64,000 nt of DNA from an uncultured Croceitalea sp. (GCA_947495075.1 CANLXH010000002.1:1-64000); one strand, 5' to 3'. Counted from the stretch's first letter, positions 45,539 to 55,483 are shown. The notes: a model not told the origin generated them from the sequence alone. Program-made: numbers and translations.

Positions 45539-46717
45539 ATGAGAGATTTATTTATAATTATAAAGAAAGAGCTTACGGAGCTTCTTAGAGATAAAAAGAC
45601 TATAATAAATTCTATTGTCTTACCTACCCTATTAATTCCGATATTAATGTTCGGGGGTATTAAGGTTAGCCAGATGATTCAGGAAAACAATCAACAAAAA
45701 AAGGTGAAGCTTGGTTTGGTTAACGCACCTGAAGATTTTGTTAAGCTGGTTGCCAATGACACTTTAAATAAGGTGACAACATATGATGGCACCGAAGATT
45801 TTAAAGCTTTAATCAATGATGGTACTATGCAATCTGCTTTAGTTTTTCCAAAAGATTGGCAACAAAAAATGGACAGCCTTGACGTTGCCGAAGTTTTAGT
45901 TCATAGAAACGGAACTAAAGACAATGTAAATGGAAGAATTTCTAAGCTTATGGAAGTTTACAATACACAATTAAAGGAGGAAAGAATTTCAAAACTGCAA
46001 ATTCCTGTTGAGAAAATGACTCCAATGATTCAAACCTATAAAGAGACCGGAGAACAAAAAGAACTCATTGGCAAAAGAGTTGGTGGTTTTATTCCATACA
46101 TATTCATTCTAACCATGTGGGGTGGTTGCCTTTTGGCAGCAATCGATTTGGTTACTGGAGAAAAAGAACGAAAAACCATAGAAACTACTTTATCACTACC
46201 CGTTTCTAAATTCTCTGTGCTTATGGGTAAAGCAGTTGTGGCTTCTTTATTGGGCTTTATTCCAGCTCTTTTAAACTTAACAGGACTAATTATTGGTCTG
46301 AATTTTATAGACGATATTCCCGATACGTTCAAGGTCGCATTAACTGAAATGTTGAATCCGCAATCTATCATTATGATTTTATTGCTATTAATTCCTTTTT
46401 CGTTATTCCTTGCAGGGTTAATAATTTCTTTGGTAGCGGGAGCTTCAACTTTTAAAGAAGCGCAAAGTAAGGCTTCACCAATAATTATTCTTATCATCAT
46501 TCCATTAGTGATGGCCTTAATGCCAGGTATTGAGTTTACATGGGCTACTGTTTTTATTCCTGTACTTAATATTGGCTTAGGGGTTAAGGAAATTATGGCA
46601 GGTACTATAAATATTGGAATGTATGCAGCGATGCTAGTATCTTTAGTAACCTTTGCTATTGCTGCTATTTACTTTAGTTATAAGAAATTTTCAGATGAGA
46701 GTGCTATTTTAAGTTAG
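45539..46717 (+). CDS. ABC-2 exporter permease (NatB-like)
   Basis: A 392-residue permease of the ABC-2 type. An N-terminal helix (TIINSIVLPTLLIPILMFGGI) leads to a large external domain (about residues 50-175) and then a block of five or six helices, starting IPYIFILTMWGGCLLAAIDLVTGEKERKTIETTL, the NatB/CcmB-like signature. It pairs with the ATPase gene one base upstream. By homology it may export Na+, which would suit a marine organism, but other substrates are possible. A hairpin terminator follows. Confidence 0.88.
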   Translation: MRDLFIIIKKELTELLRDKKTIINSIVLPTLLIPILMFGGIKVSQMIQENNQQKKVKLGLVNAPEDFVKLVANDTLNKVTTYDGTEDFKALINDGTMQSALVFPKDWQQKMDSLDVAEVLVHRNGTKDNVNGRISKLMEVYNTQLKEERISKLQIPVEKMTPMIQTYKETGEQKELIGKRVGGFIPYIFILTMWGGCLLAAIDLVTGEKERKTIETTLSLPVSKFSVLMGKAVVASLLGFIPALLNLTGLIIGLNFIDDIPDTFKVALTEMLNPQSIIMILLLLIPFSLFLAGLIISLVAGASTFKEAQSKASPIIILIIIPLVMALMPGIEFTWATVFIPVLNIGLGVKEIMAGTINIGMYAAMLVSLVTFAIAAIYFSYKKFSDESAILS

Positions 46718-46735
46718 CTTATAATTTGACTATAA

Positions 46736-46773
46736 AACTAAGAAATCGAGTTTATTTCCTCGGTTTCTTAGTT
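46736..46773. terminator. Shared terminator hairpin between convergent natB-like gene and ruvB
   Basis: Two 15-base arms (46736-46750 and 46759-46773) pair with one wobble and leave an 8-base loop. On the minus strand the stem runs into TTTTAT, suiting ruvB; on the plus strand it follows the permease stop by 18 bases but has little T tract. Confidence 0.6.
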
Positions 46774-46783
46774 CTTAGGAATA

Positions 46784-47806
46784 TTAAAATAGCCCGCCTT
46801 GTACATTACCTTTTATCCTACCTAAATGTTTATAAGCCAACTCTGTTACTTCACGACCTCTTGGAGTTCGCATAATAAAACCTTGTTGAATTAAAAAGGG
46901 TTCGTAAACCTCCTCTATGGTTTCTGCACTTTCAGATACTGCCGTAGCCAAGGTAGTAATGCCTACGGGACCTCCTTTAAACTTATCAATAATCGTGGTT
47001 AAAATCTTATTATCCATTTCATCCAGTCCGTGAGCATCTACATTAAGTGCTTTTAGACTAAACTTTGAAATTGCCATATCAATATTACCATCTCCTTTAA
47101 TCTGTGCAAAATCACGCACCCTCCTCAAGAGCGCATTACATATTCTAGGGGTTCCACGACTTCTTCCTGCAATTTCTATAGCTGCATCATTAGTTATAGG
47201 CACTTTTAAAATCTCTGCACTACGTTCTACTATTGTTGATAAGAGCTCTGTATCATAATATTGAAGCCTGCTTTGTATCCCAAAACGAGCTCGCATTGGG
47301 GCAGTCAACAAACCTGATCTAGTGGTTGCTCCTATCAACGTAAATGGACTAAGATTTATCTGTACTGTTCGTGCATTGGGACCGGTTTCAATCATGATAT
47401 CAATCTTATAATCTTCCATAGCTGAGTATAAGTACTCTTCTACAATCGGACTTAATCTATGAATCTCATCAATAAAAAGTACATCTCGTTCATCAAGGTT
47501 AGTAAGTAAACCAGCCAAATCTCCTGGTTTATCTAAAACAGGACCTGATGTAATCTTAATTCCTACCCCAAGCTCATTTGCCAAAATATGGGCCAATGTG
47601 GTTTTCCCTAATCCTGGAGGACCATGAAACAAGGTGTGGTCCAAGGCTTCGCCTCTTTGATTGGCAGCCTGAACAAATATTTTCAAATTTTCAAGTACTT
47701 GTTCTTGGCCTGTAAAATCATCAAAAGTTATGGGCCGTAAAGCTCTTTCTATATCGAGCTCTTCTTGGGAAAAGTTATCAGGTGTCGGATCCAGATTCTC
47801 GTTCAT
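46784..47806 (-). CDS. ruvB: Holliday junction helicase motor RuvB
   Basis: A 340-residue AAA+ ATPase starting at the ATG at 47806 ([12 protein letters not shown]); a TTG nine bases upstream is less likely. It has the RuvB N-terminal signature [15 protein letters not shown], Walker [10 protein letters not shown], Walker [11 protein letters not shown], sensor 1 [11 protein letters not shown] and arginine finger region MRARFGI. The C-terminal winged helix ends in [16 protein letters not shown]. It forms hexamers that pump DNA through the RuvA-bound junction. ruvA is 10 kb away in another operon. Confidence 0.96.
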   Translation of the reverse strand: MNENLDPTPDNFSQEELDIERALRPITFDDFTGQEQVLENLKIFVQAANQRGEALDHTLFHGPPGLGKTTLAHILANELGVGIKITSGPVLDKPGDLAGLLTNLDERDVLFIDEIHRLSPIVEEYLYSAMEDYKIDIMIETGPNARTVQINLSPFTLIGATTRSGLLTAPMRARFGIQSRLQYYDTELLSTIVERSAEILKVPITNDAAIEIAGRSRGTPRICNALLRRVRDFAQIKGDGNIDMAISKFSLKALNVDAHGLDEMDNKILTTIIDKFKGGPVGITTLATAVSESAETIEEVYEPFLIQQGFIMRTPRGREVTELAYKHLGRIKGNVQGGLF

Positions 47807-47812
47807 ACTTAA

Positions 47813-47847
47813 CAAATATAAAGCAATTAGACTATAAGATTTTCAAA
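47813..47847 (-). promoter_or_regulatory. Possible Bacteroidetes-type promoter for ruvB
   Basis: On the minus strand TTTG (complement of 47844-47847), a 23-base spacer and TATATTTG (complement of 47813-47820) match the two elements. The -7 box ends only seven bases before the ATG at 47806, so the message would be leaderless or nearly so. Confidence 0.4.
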
Positions 47848-47892
47848 TACAAAATCAATATTCAATAGGAGTAATTATCGTATTTTCATACT

Positions 47893-50157
47893 ATGGATTT
47901 AAACAAGTACGGCAATAGCATTCTACCCTATATTCCTTTCTTTTATGTAATCTGGTCAGACGATTTATTATCCGCTTCAGAAATTGAAGTAGTAAAAATT
48001 GCCATCAAAGAGGATAAATCATTAAATAAGGAAGACAAAAAACAACTTAGCACTTGGCTTGATAAATCTAATCCTCCTAAAAATTCAGAAATAAAACAAT
48101 GGCAACAGTTAATTACCAATAGCAATGTCACCCTTGTTGAAAGTGAGGCTTATCCCTTAGAGGCATTTTCAAGAAAAGTTGCTAAATTTTATTGTGACTC
48201 ATGCGACACCAATGAGCAGCTAAAAGAGATAGAACTTAATCTTGGGATTCAGCCCAATCATTACAGCCATCTTTTTAATGTTGAGGTAGTACAGCAACCT
48301 TTCTCTAATTTCTACAATGGCACAGAAATAGATGCAATTTTAAACAAAAAGCATCTCGAAAAAATTAATGCTTTTAGAAGTTTTTTAAAAGAAGACATAT
48401 TTAAATGGAACATACAGACCGATAAAGAAAAGGCTCGTACCAAAGTATTGAAGCAGTTACAAGTATTAGCTTCTAAAGGTTGGGGTGCATTGGCATACCC
48501 AAATGCTTATGGTGGTGAAGGAAATATTGAAAGTTATGCCTCTATTTTTGAGCATTTGATTTTTGTTGATGGTAGCCTCGCCGTAAAATTTGGGGTACAA
48601 TTTGGCTTGTTCGGTGGTAGTATTCAAAACTTGGGAAGTAAACAACACCATGACAACTATTTAAAAGCTACTGGTGAAGCAAATTTACTAGGTTGTTTTG
48701 CGATGACCGAAACCGGTCATGGAAGCAATGTTAGAGGTATTAAAACCACGGCTACCTACATTCATAAAGATAGAAGCCTTGTTATACATACTCCCGGTAA
48801 AAACGACAATAAAGAATATATAGGTAACGCCTTACATTCTAAAATGGCAAGTGTTTTTGCACAGCTGATTGTTAATGGCAAAAACAAAGGTGTGCACGCC
48901 ATATTGGTTCCGTTAAGAAATAAAAAACATGACGTTCTAGAAGGAATTACCATAGTTGACAACGGTTATAAGTTAGGTTTAAATGGAGTTGATAATGGAA
49001 AAATTTGGTTTAACCAAGTAAAAGTACCTGTTGAAAATCTTTTGGACAAGTACGGTCGTATCGACGATGAAGGTAACTATGAATCTGAAATAAAAAAACC
49101 AAACAAACGGTTTTTTACTATGTTAGGTACTCTAGTTGGTGGTCGCATCTGTGTTGCCAAAGGCGCCTTGGCAGCGGCAAAAATGTCAATCACCATTGCC
49201 GTTAAACATGCTTTACAAAGAAGGCAGTTTAATGATTCCCTCAAAGTTCAGGAAGATTTGTTGTTAGATTATCCTACTCATCAATTACGCCTGATACCCA
49301 AAATCGCAACAAGTTATGTTTACCATATCGTGTTACAGAAGACAATGGAAAGTTATGCCCTAAACACATCAGATGACAAAAGAAAAATAGAAACGCAGGT
49401 TGCCGGATTAAAAGCTTGTATTACATGGTTTGCTACGAAAGCTATTCAAGAATGCAGGGAAGCTTGCGGTGGAAAAGGGTATTTGTTAGAAAATAGAATT
49501 GCTGATTTAAAGAACGATTCTGATATTTTCACAACATTCGAAGGCGACAATACTGTTTTATTGCAATTGGCTGCCAAGGGTGTGTTATCTGATTTTAGGT
49601 CAGAACTAAATGCCGGGGGGTTTGTTAGCGTATTAAAACTATTACGTACCCGATTCTCAGATAAATTGGCTACTATTAACCCAGCCTATTCTAACAAAAC
49701 TGATAAAGCGCACCTATATAATCCTAAATTTCATTTACATGCTATGGATTATAGATTACGCAGGCTAACAGATACGGCTGCCATGCGAATTCGTGGATAT
49801 ATCAAAAAAGGTGTGCCTAGTTATCAAGCATTTTTAAAAGTACAAACCCATCTATTAGAAGTAGGAAAAGCTTATAGTGAAGTCTTAGCTATAAAATGGT
49901 ATTACGATTTTGTTTCTAAGCAATCTAATGGAAAATATAAAGATTTACTATATCAGCTAGGCGCACTTCATGGGCTCTCTATAATTAGAAAAGATGCAAC
50001 CTGGTATTTAGAACAAGGATATTTAAGCAGTACAAAATCAAAAGCTATTAGACAGCGGGTTGAACGTTTAAGTACTGAACTTAGACCTCATGCAAATTCC
50101 TTAGTCGATGGATTTGGAATTCCCCAATTTCTAGTAACTGCTCCTATAGCAAACTAA
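47893..50157 (+). CDS. Acyl-CoA oxidase/dehydrogenase family flavoenzyme
   Basis: A 754-residue flavoprotein, longer than ordinary acyl-CoA dehydrogenases (about 380-600). About 140 N-terminal residues have no motif that I recognise. The middle has the flavin and substrate loop FAMTETGHGSNVRGIKTTA, and a RICVAKGALAAAKMSITIAV helix follows. The catalytic glutamate region is FTTFEGDNTVLLQLAAKG, which resembles acyl-CoA oxidase (YEGDNTV-type) more than short-chain dehydrogenases. It would carry out the first step of fatty acid beta-oxidation. No other beta-oxidation gene is close. Its stop overlaps that of the convergent GIN-domain gene by four bases. Confidence 0.85.
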   Translation: MDLNKYGNSILPYIPFFYVIWSDDLLSASEIEVVKIAIKEDKSLNKEDKKQLSTWLDKSNPPKNSEIKQWQQLITNSNVTLVESEAYPLEAFSRKVAKFYCDSCDTNEQLKEIELNLGIQPNHYSHLFNVEVVQQPFSNFYNGTEIDAILNKKHLEKINAFRSFLKEDIFKWNIQTDKEKARTKVLKQLQVLASKGWGALAYPNAYGGEGNIESYASIFEHLIFVDGSLAVKFGVQFGLFGGSIQNLGSKQHHDNYLKATGEANLLGCFAMTETGHGSNVRGIKTTATYIHKDRSLVIHTPGKNDNKEYIGNALHSKMASVFAQLIVNGKNKGVHAILVPLRNKKHDVLEGITIVDNGYKLGLNGVDNGKIWFNQVKVPVENLLDKYGRIDDEGNYESEIKKPNKRFFTMLGTLVGGRICVAKGALAAAKMSITIAVKHALQRRQFNDSLKVQEDLLLDYPTHQLRLIPKIATSYVYHIVLQKTMESYALNTSDDKRKIETQVAGLKACITWFATKAIQECREACGGKGYLLENRIADLKNDSDIFTTFEGDNTVLLQLAAKGVLSDFRSELNAGGFVSVLKLLRTRFSDKLATINPAYSNKTDKAHLYNPKFHLHAMDYRLRRLTDTAAMRIRGYIKKGVPSYQAFLKVQTHLLEVGKAYSEVLAIKWYYDFVSKQSNGKYKDLLYQLGALHGLSIIRKDATWYLEQGYLSSTKSKAIRQRVERLSTELRPHANSLVDGFGIPQFLVTAPIAN

Positions 50158-50978
50158 TCTTTCTTTTTAATAAGCTGCGAAGCATCTAGAAATTCTAGAA
50201 TAGTAATTTTAGGGTCACCGTAGAGATAAGTTTTTGCATTTCCTCTTGACTTTAATTCCAGAGACCTAAAGGCATTTGTACGTGCAGTTGCAGATTCTTC
50301 TAGCTGAATTTTTACAGTTCCTGACTCTAATTTTTGACCTGTAAATTTGGTGTTATTGAACATCTTCAAATTTAGAGAATCCGTTGTTCCCTCAATATCC
50401 AAAGAAGCTGTATTAAGTAACTCAATATTCTTTGCGCTACTTACTGAATAAATTGCTGCATCAGATCTATGCTTAAGACTTACATTTAAAGAATCTACAT
50501 CAAAATTAAAATCACCTTTGCTATTGTCTTCCATATTTAAACTCGCGACAAATGCACTCGCTTTTAAAGACAACTTTGAAGGACCAAATGCATTTACGTA
50601 TAGGTTATCTGTCGATAATACATCTAACACCGTTATTTTACCGTCACGTTGGGTAATGGCTTTAAGTTCTTTATAATTTACAATGATTTCAAGTTTCTTT
50701 TTTGAAGTAATATCATAAAAAGCAGAAATTACAAGAGTGCTATCCTCTACTTTAAACTTTAGCACATCTATTAAATTATCATCAGCGGTAATCTCGTAAC
50801 CTTCTCCAAAAGATTTTTTGAGTTGAATATCAAGATTGGCATTTAATTCGATTGCATTAAACGCAGGCAAATCTTCCCTAACTTCTGTTACAGAACGATT
50901 CCCTTTAATTTTGGGCTTTCGTTGCGCCAATGAAAAAATTGGAATACAGACTACCAAAAGAACAATTAGTTTTTTCAT
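50154..50978 (-). CDS. GIN-domain (DUF2807) exported protein
   Basis: A 274-residue protein with signal peptide MKKLIVLLVVCIPIFSLAQ. The mature part is a right-handed beta-solenoid-like GIN domain, recognised by the opening EVREDLPAFNAIELNANLDIQLKK and a run of short alternating strands with periodic Asn/Ser turns. Such domains are called auto-transporter adhesin head-like in annotation; their function in Bacteroidetes is unknown. The last residues (LIKKKD) are basic and show no type IX sorting domain. It is monocistronic, lying between the ctaD terminator and a convergent gene. Confidence 0.8.
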   Translation of the reverse strand: MKKLIVLLVVCIPIFSLAQRKPKIKGNRSVTEVREDLPAFNAIELNANLDIQLKKSFGEGYEITADDNLIDVLKFKVEDSTLVISAFYDITSKKKLEIIVNYKELKAITQRDGKITVLDVLSTDNLYVNAFGPSKLSLKASAFVASLNMEDNSKGDFNFDVDSLNVSLKHRSDAAIYSVSSAKNIELLNTASLDIEGTTDSLNLKMFNNTKFTGQKLESGTVKIQLEESATARTNAFRSLELKSRGNAKTYLYGDPKITILEFLDASQLIKKKD

Positions 50979-51074
50979 AATTCATAAAGTTTACTCCTCT
51001 GTCATAAAGTTAGACATACTTTTTTTAAAAAGTCATCAATCCTATATCAGGAAAAATCTATGCCAAATTAAACA

Positions 51075-51110
51075 AATAAAAAAACCAACTTAAAAAAGTT
51101 GGTTTTTTTA
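51075..51110 (-). terminator. Rho-independent terminator of the act-ctaCD operon
   Basis: A 9-bp perfect stem (51083-51091 with 51096-51104, aaccaactt/aagttggtt) with an AAAA loop is flanked by A and T tracts on both sides. On the minus strand it follows the ctaD stop by about 25 bases and runs into a long T tract (complement of 51076-51084). Confidence 0.85.
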
Positions 51111-51132
51111 TATACTTCAAGAAGAGAAAAAA

Positions 51133-52956
51133 TTAATGATTCATTTCTTCTTCGTTGTCTTGTAAAGGTATATTTTGAGGAACAAAATCCTGTCCTTCTA
51201 TGATGTATTCTCCGTTCTCATATGTCTTACTATAATCATATGCCCAACGATGTACATGAGGAATTTCTCCTGGCCAGTTACCATGAATATGCTCTTGAGG
51301 TGCTGTCCATTCTAATGTATTAGATTTCCATGGGTTTTGTGGTCCCTTTTTTCCGTAGAAAATACTTCTGATAAAGTTGTACACGAATATTAACTGCGCT
51401 GCACCCGCTATTAAAGCAAACACTGTCATTAAAACTTGTACATCTGTTAATTCATCAAACATTGGGAAAGCAGTATTTTCATAATATCTACGTGGAACTC
51501 CAGCCATGCCTACAAAATGCATTGGAAAGAATACTCCGTAAGCACAAATTGCCGTTACCCAAAAATGCACATAACCTAGATTTTTATTCATCATACGCCC
51601 AAAGAACATTTTAGGGAACCAATGGTAGACTCCCGCAAAAAGTCCGTAAAGAGCTGATATACCCATTACCAAATGGAAGTGAGCAACAACAAAATAGGTG
51701 TCATGAACGTTAATATCCAATGCACTATCACCAAGAATAATTCCGGTTAATCCTCCAGTAATGAATGTAGACACCAGCGCTATTGAAAACAACATGGCAG
51801 GATTTAACTGTAGATTACCCTTCCAGAGCGTAGTGATATAGTTAAATGCTTTTACCGCAGATGGTATTGCAATTAATAATGTTGTAAATGTAAAAACAGA
51901 ACCTAAGAAAGGATTCATCCCTGAAATAAACATATGGTGACCCCATACGATTGTGGAAAGGAATGCTATCGCCAAAATTGAAGCTACCATCGCACGGTAA
52001 CCAAAAATTGGTTTTCTCGCATTCGTAGACATTACTTCAGATGTTATACCCAAAGCAGGTAACAATACAATATAAACTTCTGGGTGACCTAAGAACCAGA
52101 ATAAATGTTCGTATAAAACTGGTGAACCGCCTTGGTAGTGTAATACTTCCCCTTGGATGAATATATCAGACAAGAAAAATGAAGTTCCAAAACTTCTATC
52201 CATTATCAATAGCAATGCAGCAGATAATAATACTGGGAAAGAGATAACACCAATAATTGCTGTTACAAAAAATGCCCATATTGTTAATGGAAGTCTAGTC
52301 ATAGACATCCCTTTTGTACGTAAATTAATTACAGTAACAATATAATTTAGAGAACCTAGAAGTGATGAAGCAATAAATATAGCCATAGAAACTAGCCATA
52401 AGGTCATACCCATACCCGATCCTGGTTGTGCCATAGGCAGTGCACTCAATGGTGGATAAATAGTCCACCCTGCAGCAGCTGGTCCAGCTTCTACAAATAA
52501 AGAGATTACCATAATAACAGCGGAGACAAAGAACATCCAAAAAGAAAGCATGTTTAAAAATCCAGATGCCATATCACGAGCACCAATCTGCAATGGAATT
52601 AATAGGTTACTAAACGTACCACTTAAACCTGCTGTAAGCACAAAGAAAACCATGATGGTACCGTGCATTGTAATAAGCGCCAAGTAAACATCGGCATCCA
52701 TTACGCCTTCTGGTGCCCATTTGCCTAGAAATGCCTCAAAAACTGAAAATGATTCTCCAGGCCATGCCAATTGCATTCTAAACAATAATGACATTGCTAT
52801 ACCAATGAAGCCCATAACCAAAACTCCAGTAATAAGATATTGCTTAGCAATCATCTTATGATCCTGACTAAAGATATACTTAGTTATGAATGTTTCTTTA
52901 TGATGATGTCCATGATCATCGTGTGAGTGATCGTCAACGTGTGCTACTGCAGACAT
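51133..52956 (-). CDS. ctaD: Cytochrome c oxidase subunit I
   Basis: A 607-residue heme-copper oxidase catalytic subunit with twelve helices. The motif GHPEVYIVLLPALG supplies the CuB histidine, the cross-linked tyrosine, and a glutamate at the D-channel end, which marks an A1-type enzyme. GHHMFISG gives further CuB histidines and HDTYFVVAHFHLVMG the heme a3 and heme a ligands. The N-terminus has a His-rich stretch (HVDDHSHDDHGHHH, residues 6-19) before the first helix. It reduces oxygen to water and pumps protons in the cytoplasmic membrane. It is the last gene of the act-cox operon, 46 bases after ctaC, and is followed by a strong terminator. Confidence 0.96.
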   Translation of the reverse strand: MSAVAHVDDHSHDDHGHHHKETFITKYIFSQDHKMIAKQYLITGVLVMGFIGIAMSLLFRMQLAWPGESFSVFEAFLGKWAPEGVMDADVYLALITMHGTIMVFFVLTAGLSGTFSNLLIPLQIGARDMASGFLNMLSFWMFFVSAVIMVISLFVEAGPAAAGWTIYPPLSALPMAQPGSGMGMTLWLVSMAIFIASSLLGSLNYIVTVINLRTKGMSMTRLPLTIWAFFVTAIIGVISFPVLLSAALLLIMDRSFGTSFFLSDIFIQGEVLHYQGGSPVLYEHLFWFLGHPEVYIVLLPALGITSEVMSTNARKPIFGYRAMVASILAIAFLSTIVWGHHMFISGMNPFLGSVFTFTTLLIAIPSAVKAFNYITTLWKGNLQLNPAMLFSIALVSTFITGGLTGIILGDSALDINVHDTYFVVAHFHLVMGISALYGLFAGVYHWFPKMFFGRMMNKNLGYVHFWVTAICAYGVFFPMHFVGMAGVPRRYYENTAFPMFDELTDVQVLMTVFALIAGAAQLIFVYNFIRSIFYGKKGPQNPWKSNTLEWTAPQEHIHGNWPGEIPHVHRWAYDYSKTYENGEYIIEGQDFVPQNIPLQDNEEEMNH

Positions 52957-53002
52957 AATCGAATGATTTTTAATTTTTATTAATTTCTTTTTCTAGCCTA
53001 GT

Positions 53003-54067
53003 CTATTGTACCGGTAAAACGGTCTCTGCAAATGTCTTTTGACTTTCCATCCAAGCATTGTACTCTTCTTCAGTCTCAACAATAATTTTCATTTGCATAT
53101 TGTAATGTGATTTCCCACAAATTTTATTGCAAAGCAACACATAATCAAATTCCCACGGATCAGAATTAGAGTCACCATTAGCAGCTTTTTCTGCTCTAAT
53201 AACATTAGTTCTTTTTACTTTATCTACAACTTCTGGATTTAATCTCATTTCCTCAGTAGTGATGGTAGGAGTAAAAGAAAACTCAGTAACCATTCCAGGA
53301 ACACAATTCATTTGCGCTCTAAAATGTGGCATGTAGGCAGAATGCAAAACATCTTGTGAGCGCATATAAAAGTTGACCTTTCTTCCAACCGGAAGGTGTA
53401 ATTCCTTTACAATAACATCATCTGTAGCATTTGGATCTGCTTCATCTAGACCCATAACATTTGCTCTATCAATATCTATTAAACGAACACTGGCGTCTCC
53501 TAAAACATTATCGTTTCCTCCATATCTAGCAGTCCAATTAAACTGTTGCGCATATAACTCTACGATTAGCGGATCATCTTCTTCGTTAATATCCATGATA
53601 TTTGTCCAAGAATATAAACCCCAAATAATTAACCCTGCTAAAACAACTACTGGAATAATTGTCCAAATAAATTCCAAACGGTCATTATCTGCATAAAACA
53701 ATGCTTTCTTTCCTTCTTCACCTCGGTATTTATATCCAAAATAATGAAGTAATGCCTGTGTGATAGTTTGAACAAAAAAGATAACAGCAAACGATACCCA
53801 CATCAAATTATCATAACCTTGACCATGTGCAGAAGCTGCTTCTGGCAATAGAAACTTTGAATATTTTACAAAACTGAAAATTGTGATAGCATAAATAAAA
53901 ATTAAAAAAGCAAATAATAAATACCCCTGATTTTTATTGTCATTATCGTTGGCTATTTGAGCTCTTGATGTATCAGCTTTTAATTGAGACAATTCAAATA
54001 TCTTACCCATTTGCCAGATTGCAATGGCTACTAAAACTAGAACTGTTAATGTCAATAATGTTGTCAT
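53003..54067 (-). CDS. ctaC: Cytochrome c oxidase subunit II
   Basis: A 354-residue subunit with an N-terminal helix (LLTLTVLVLVAIAIWQMGK), two further helices (about residues 50-70 and 95-150 region) and an outward cupredoxin domain. The CuA site is complete: His in VLHSAYMPHFR and the set CNKICGKSHYNM, with two Cys, His and Met. It accepts electrons from the cytochrome c domain of the Act complex and passes them to subunit I. There is no fused cytochrome c domain. It follows actF by 26 bases. Confidence 0.95.
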   Translation of the reverse strand: MTTLLTLTVLVLVAIAIWQMGKIFELSQLKADTSRAQIANDNDNKNQGYLLFAFLIFIYAITIFSFVKYSKFLLPEAASAHGQGYDNLMWVSFAVIFFVQTITQALLHYFGYKYRGEEGKKALFYADNDRLEFIWTIIPVVVLAGLIIWGLYSWTNIMDINEEDDPLIVELYAQQFNWTARYGGNDNVLGDASVRLIDIDRANVMGLDEADPNATDDVIVKELHLPVGRKVNFYMRSQDVLHSAYMPHFRAQMNCVPGMVTEFSFTPTITTEEMRLNPEVVDKVKRTNVIRAEKAANGDSNSDPWEFDYVLLCNKICGKSHYNMQMKIIVETEEEYNAWMESQKTFAETVLPVQ

Positions 54068-54093
54068 TCTTTAACTACTTTCTATATCAATTT

Positions 54094-55473
54094 TTAGTAA
54101 TGGAAATGTCTACTTTCCTCTATAAACGGATTACGTTTAGGTGTTAAATCCTCCTTGGTTAGCGCATTAAATACCCAATAAATAAATAATCCAGCAAAAA
54201 ACAATATTCCTCCAATCTCAGGTACTCCCAAATGCCAGTTTTCACCAACTGTTGCAGGCATTACCATATTGAAAATATCCATATAATGTCCAAACAGTAT
54301 AACAATACCAGCCATTACAACAAACCAATTAACTCGCTTGTAATCACTATTCATTAAGACTAGTAATGGAAATATAAAGTTCATCGCTAACATTCCAAAG
54401 AATGGTAGTTTATAATCTTCTATACGAGTAACAAAATATGTCACCTCTTCTGGAATGTTTGCGTACCATATTAGCATAAACTGGCTAAACCATAGGTAGG
54501 TCCAAAAAATACTAATTCCGAACATGAATTTAGCTAAATCATGAATATGGCTATTATTCACTTCTGGTAATAACCCTTTAGATTTAAGATAAATAGTAAC
54601 CAATGCAATTACCGTTATACCTGAAACAAACATGCTTGCAAATACATACCATCCAAATAAAGTACTAAACCAATGTGGATCTAAACTCATAATCCAGTCC
54701 CAAGACATCATAGATTCAGATATCAAGTAAAATACTAGGAAACCAGCTGAAATTCTAAAGTTTAATTTAAAATTTTTGTTGTCGTCTGCTTTGTCTTGTG
54801 CTAAAGATAATTTTCTTGAATACTGTCTGTATGCAATCCATCCTCCTAGGAAAATAGCAGCTCTGATTAGGAAAAATGTAGGGTTTAAGTATCCCTTTTT
54901 ACCTTGTAATAACTTATCATGTTCAACTACACTTGCGTCCATCCAGGTAAACATATGATTCATATGTAGTGTAGATAAAAGTAAAATAACAAATACTATT
55001 ATTCCACCTGGAACAATATAAGATGTTATCCCTTCCATTACTCTAAACAATAATGGTGACCACCCGGCTTGAGCAGCTCTTTGTATGGCGTAGAACGCTA
55101 ATACGCCTAGGGAAATCATAAAGAAAAAGAATGCAGCTACATATAATGCAGACCATGGCCTATTTTGTAGTTGATGAAAAACATGTTCGTCATGAGCAGA
55201 ATCATGTCCTCCAGCTTCGTGAGACTCACCATGACTATCTACTTTAGAGGCATGACCAGATGCTGCCATGTAATCTGCCTCATGTTCTGTTCCATGAGAA
55301 GCTTCTTCACCGTGACCGTCTCCATGACCATCACCGTGCGCTGCAGCAACCATTTCTTTTGCTTCTTCAACAGTACTAGGAGCATTTAAAAATCCTAAAA
55401 CTAAACAAAGAAAGCCTACTCCCATTAATATGAAAGAACCAATTTTTAATCTATTTGAAAACGTGTATCTCAT
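54094..55473 (-). CDS. actF: Alternative complex III subunit ActF
   Basis: A 459-residue integral membrane protein with about ten helices, a quinol:cytochrome c oxidoreductase membrane subunit of the ActF type. It contains the family strings FRISAGFLVFYLISESMMSWDWIMSLDPHW (split over a helix) and FSQFMLIWYANIPEE. After the first helix there is a His-rich loop, residues 46-100, with 12 histidines alternating with Gly, Asp, Glu and Ser. ActF and ActC are homologous halves that anchor the complex. The C-terminal tail (RNPFIEESRHFHY) is short and polar. Confidence 0.93.
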   Translation of the reverse strand: MRYTFSNRLKIGSFILMGVGFLCLVLGFLNAPSTVEEAKEMVAAAHGDGHGDGHGEEASHGTEHEADYMAASGHASKVDSHGESHEAGGHDSAHDEHVFHQLQNRPWSALYVAAFFFFMISLGVLAFYAIQRAAQAGWSPLLFRVMEGITSYIVPGGIIVFVILLLSTLHMNHMFTWMDASVVEHDKLLQGKKGYLNPTFFLIRAAIFLGGWIAYRQYSRKLSLAQDKADDNKNFKLNFRISAGFLVFYLISESMMSWDWIMSLDPHWFSTLFGWYVFASMFVSGITVIALVTIYLKSKGLLPEVNNSHIHDLAKFMFGISIFWTYLWFSQFMLIWYANIPEEVTYFVTRIEDYKLPFFGMLAMNFIFPLLVLMNSDYKRVNWFVVMAGIVILFGHYMDIFNMVMPATVGENWHLGVPEIGGILFFAGLFIYWVFNALTKEDLTPKRNPFIEESRHFHY

Positions 55474-55483
55474 TATAGTTTTC

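Noticed and set aside
44782..46717. Assignment of the ABC-2 pair as a proven sodium exporter
   Set aside because: The sequence resembles NatAB, but related ABC-2 pairs export other substrates, so I name it only as NatAB-like.
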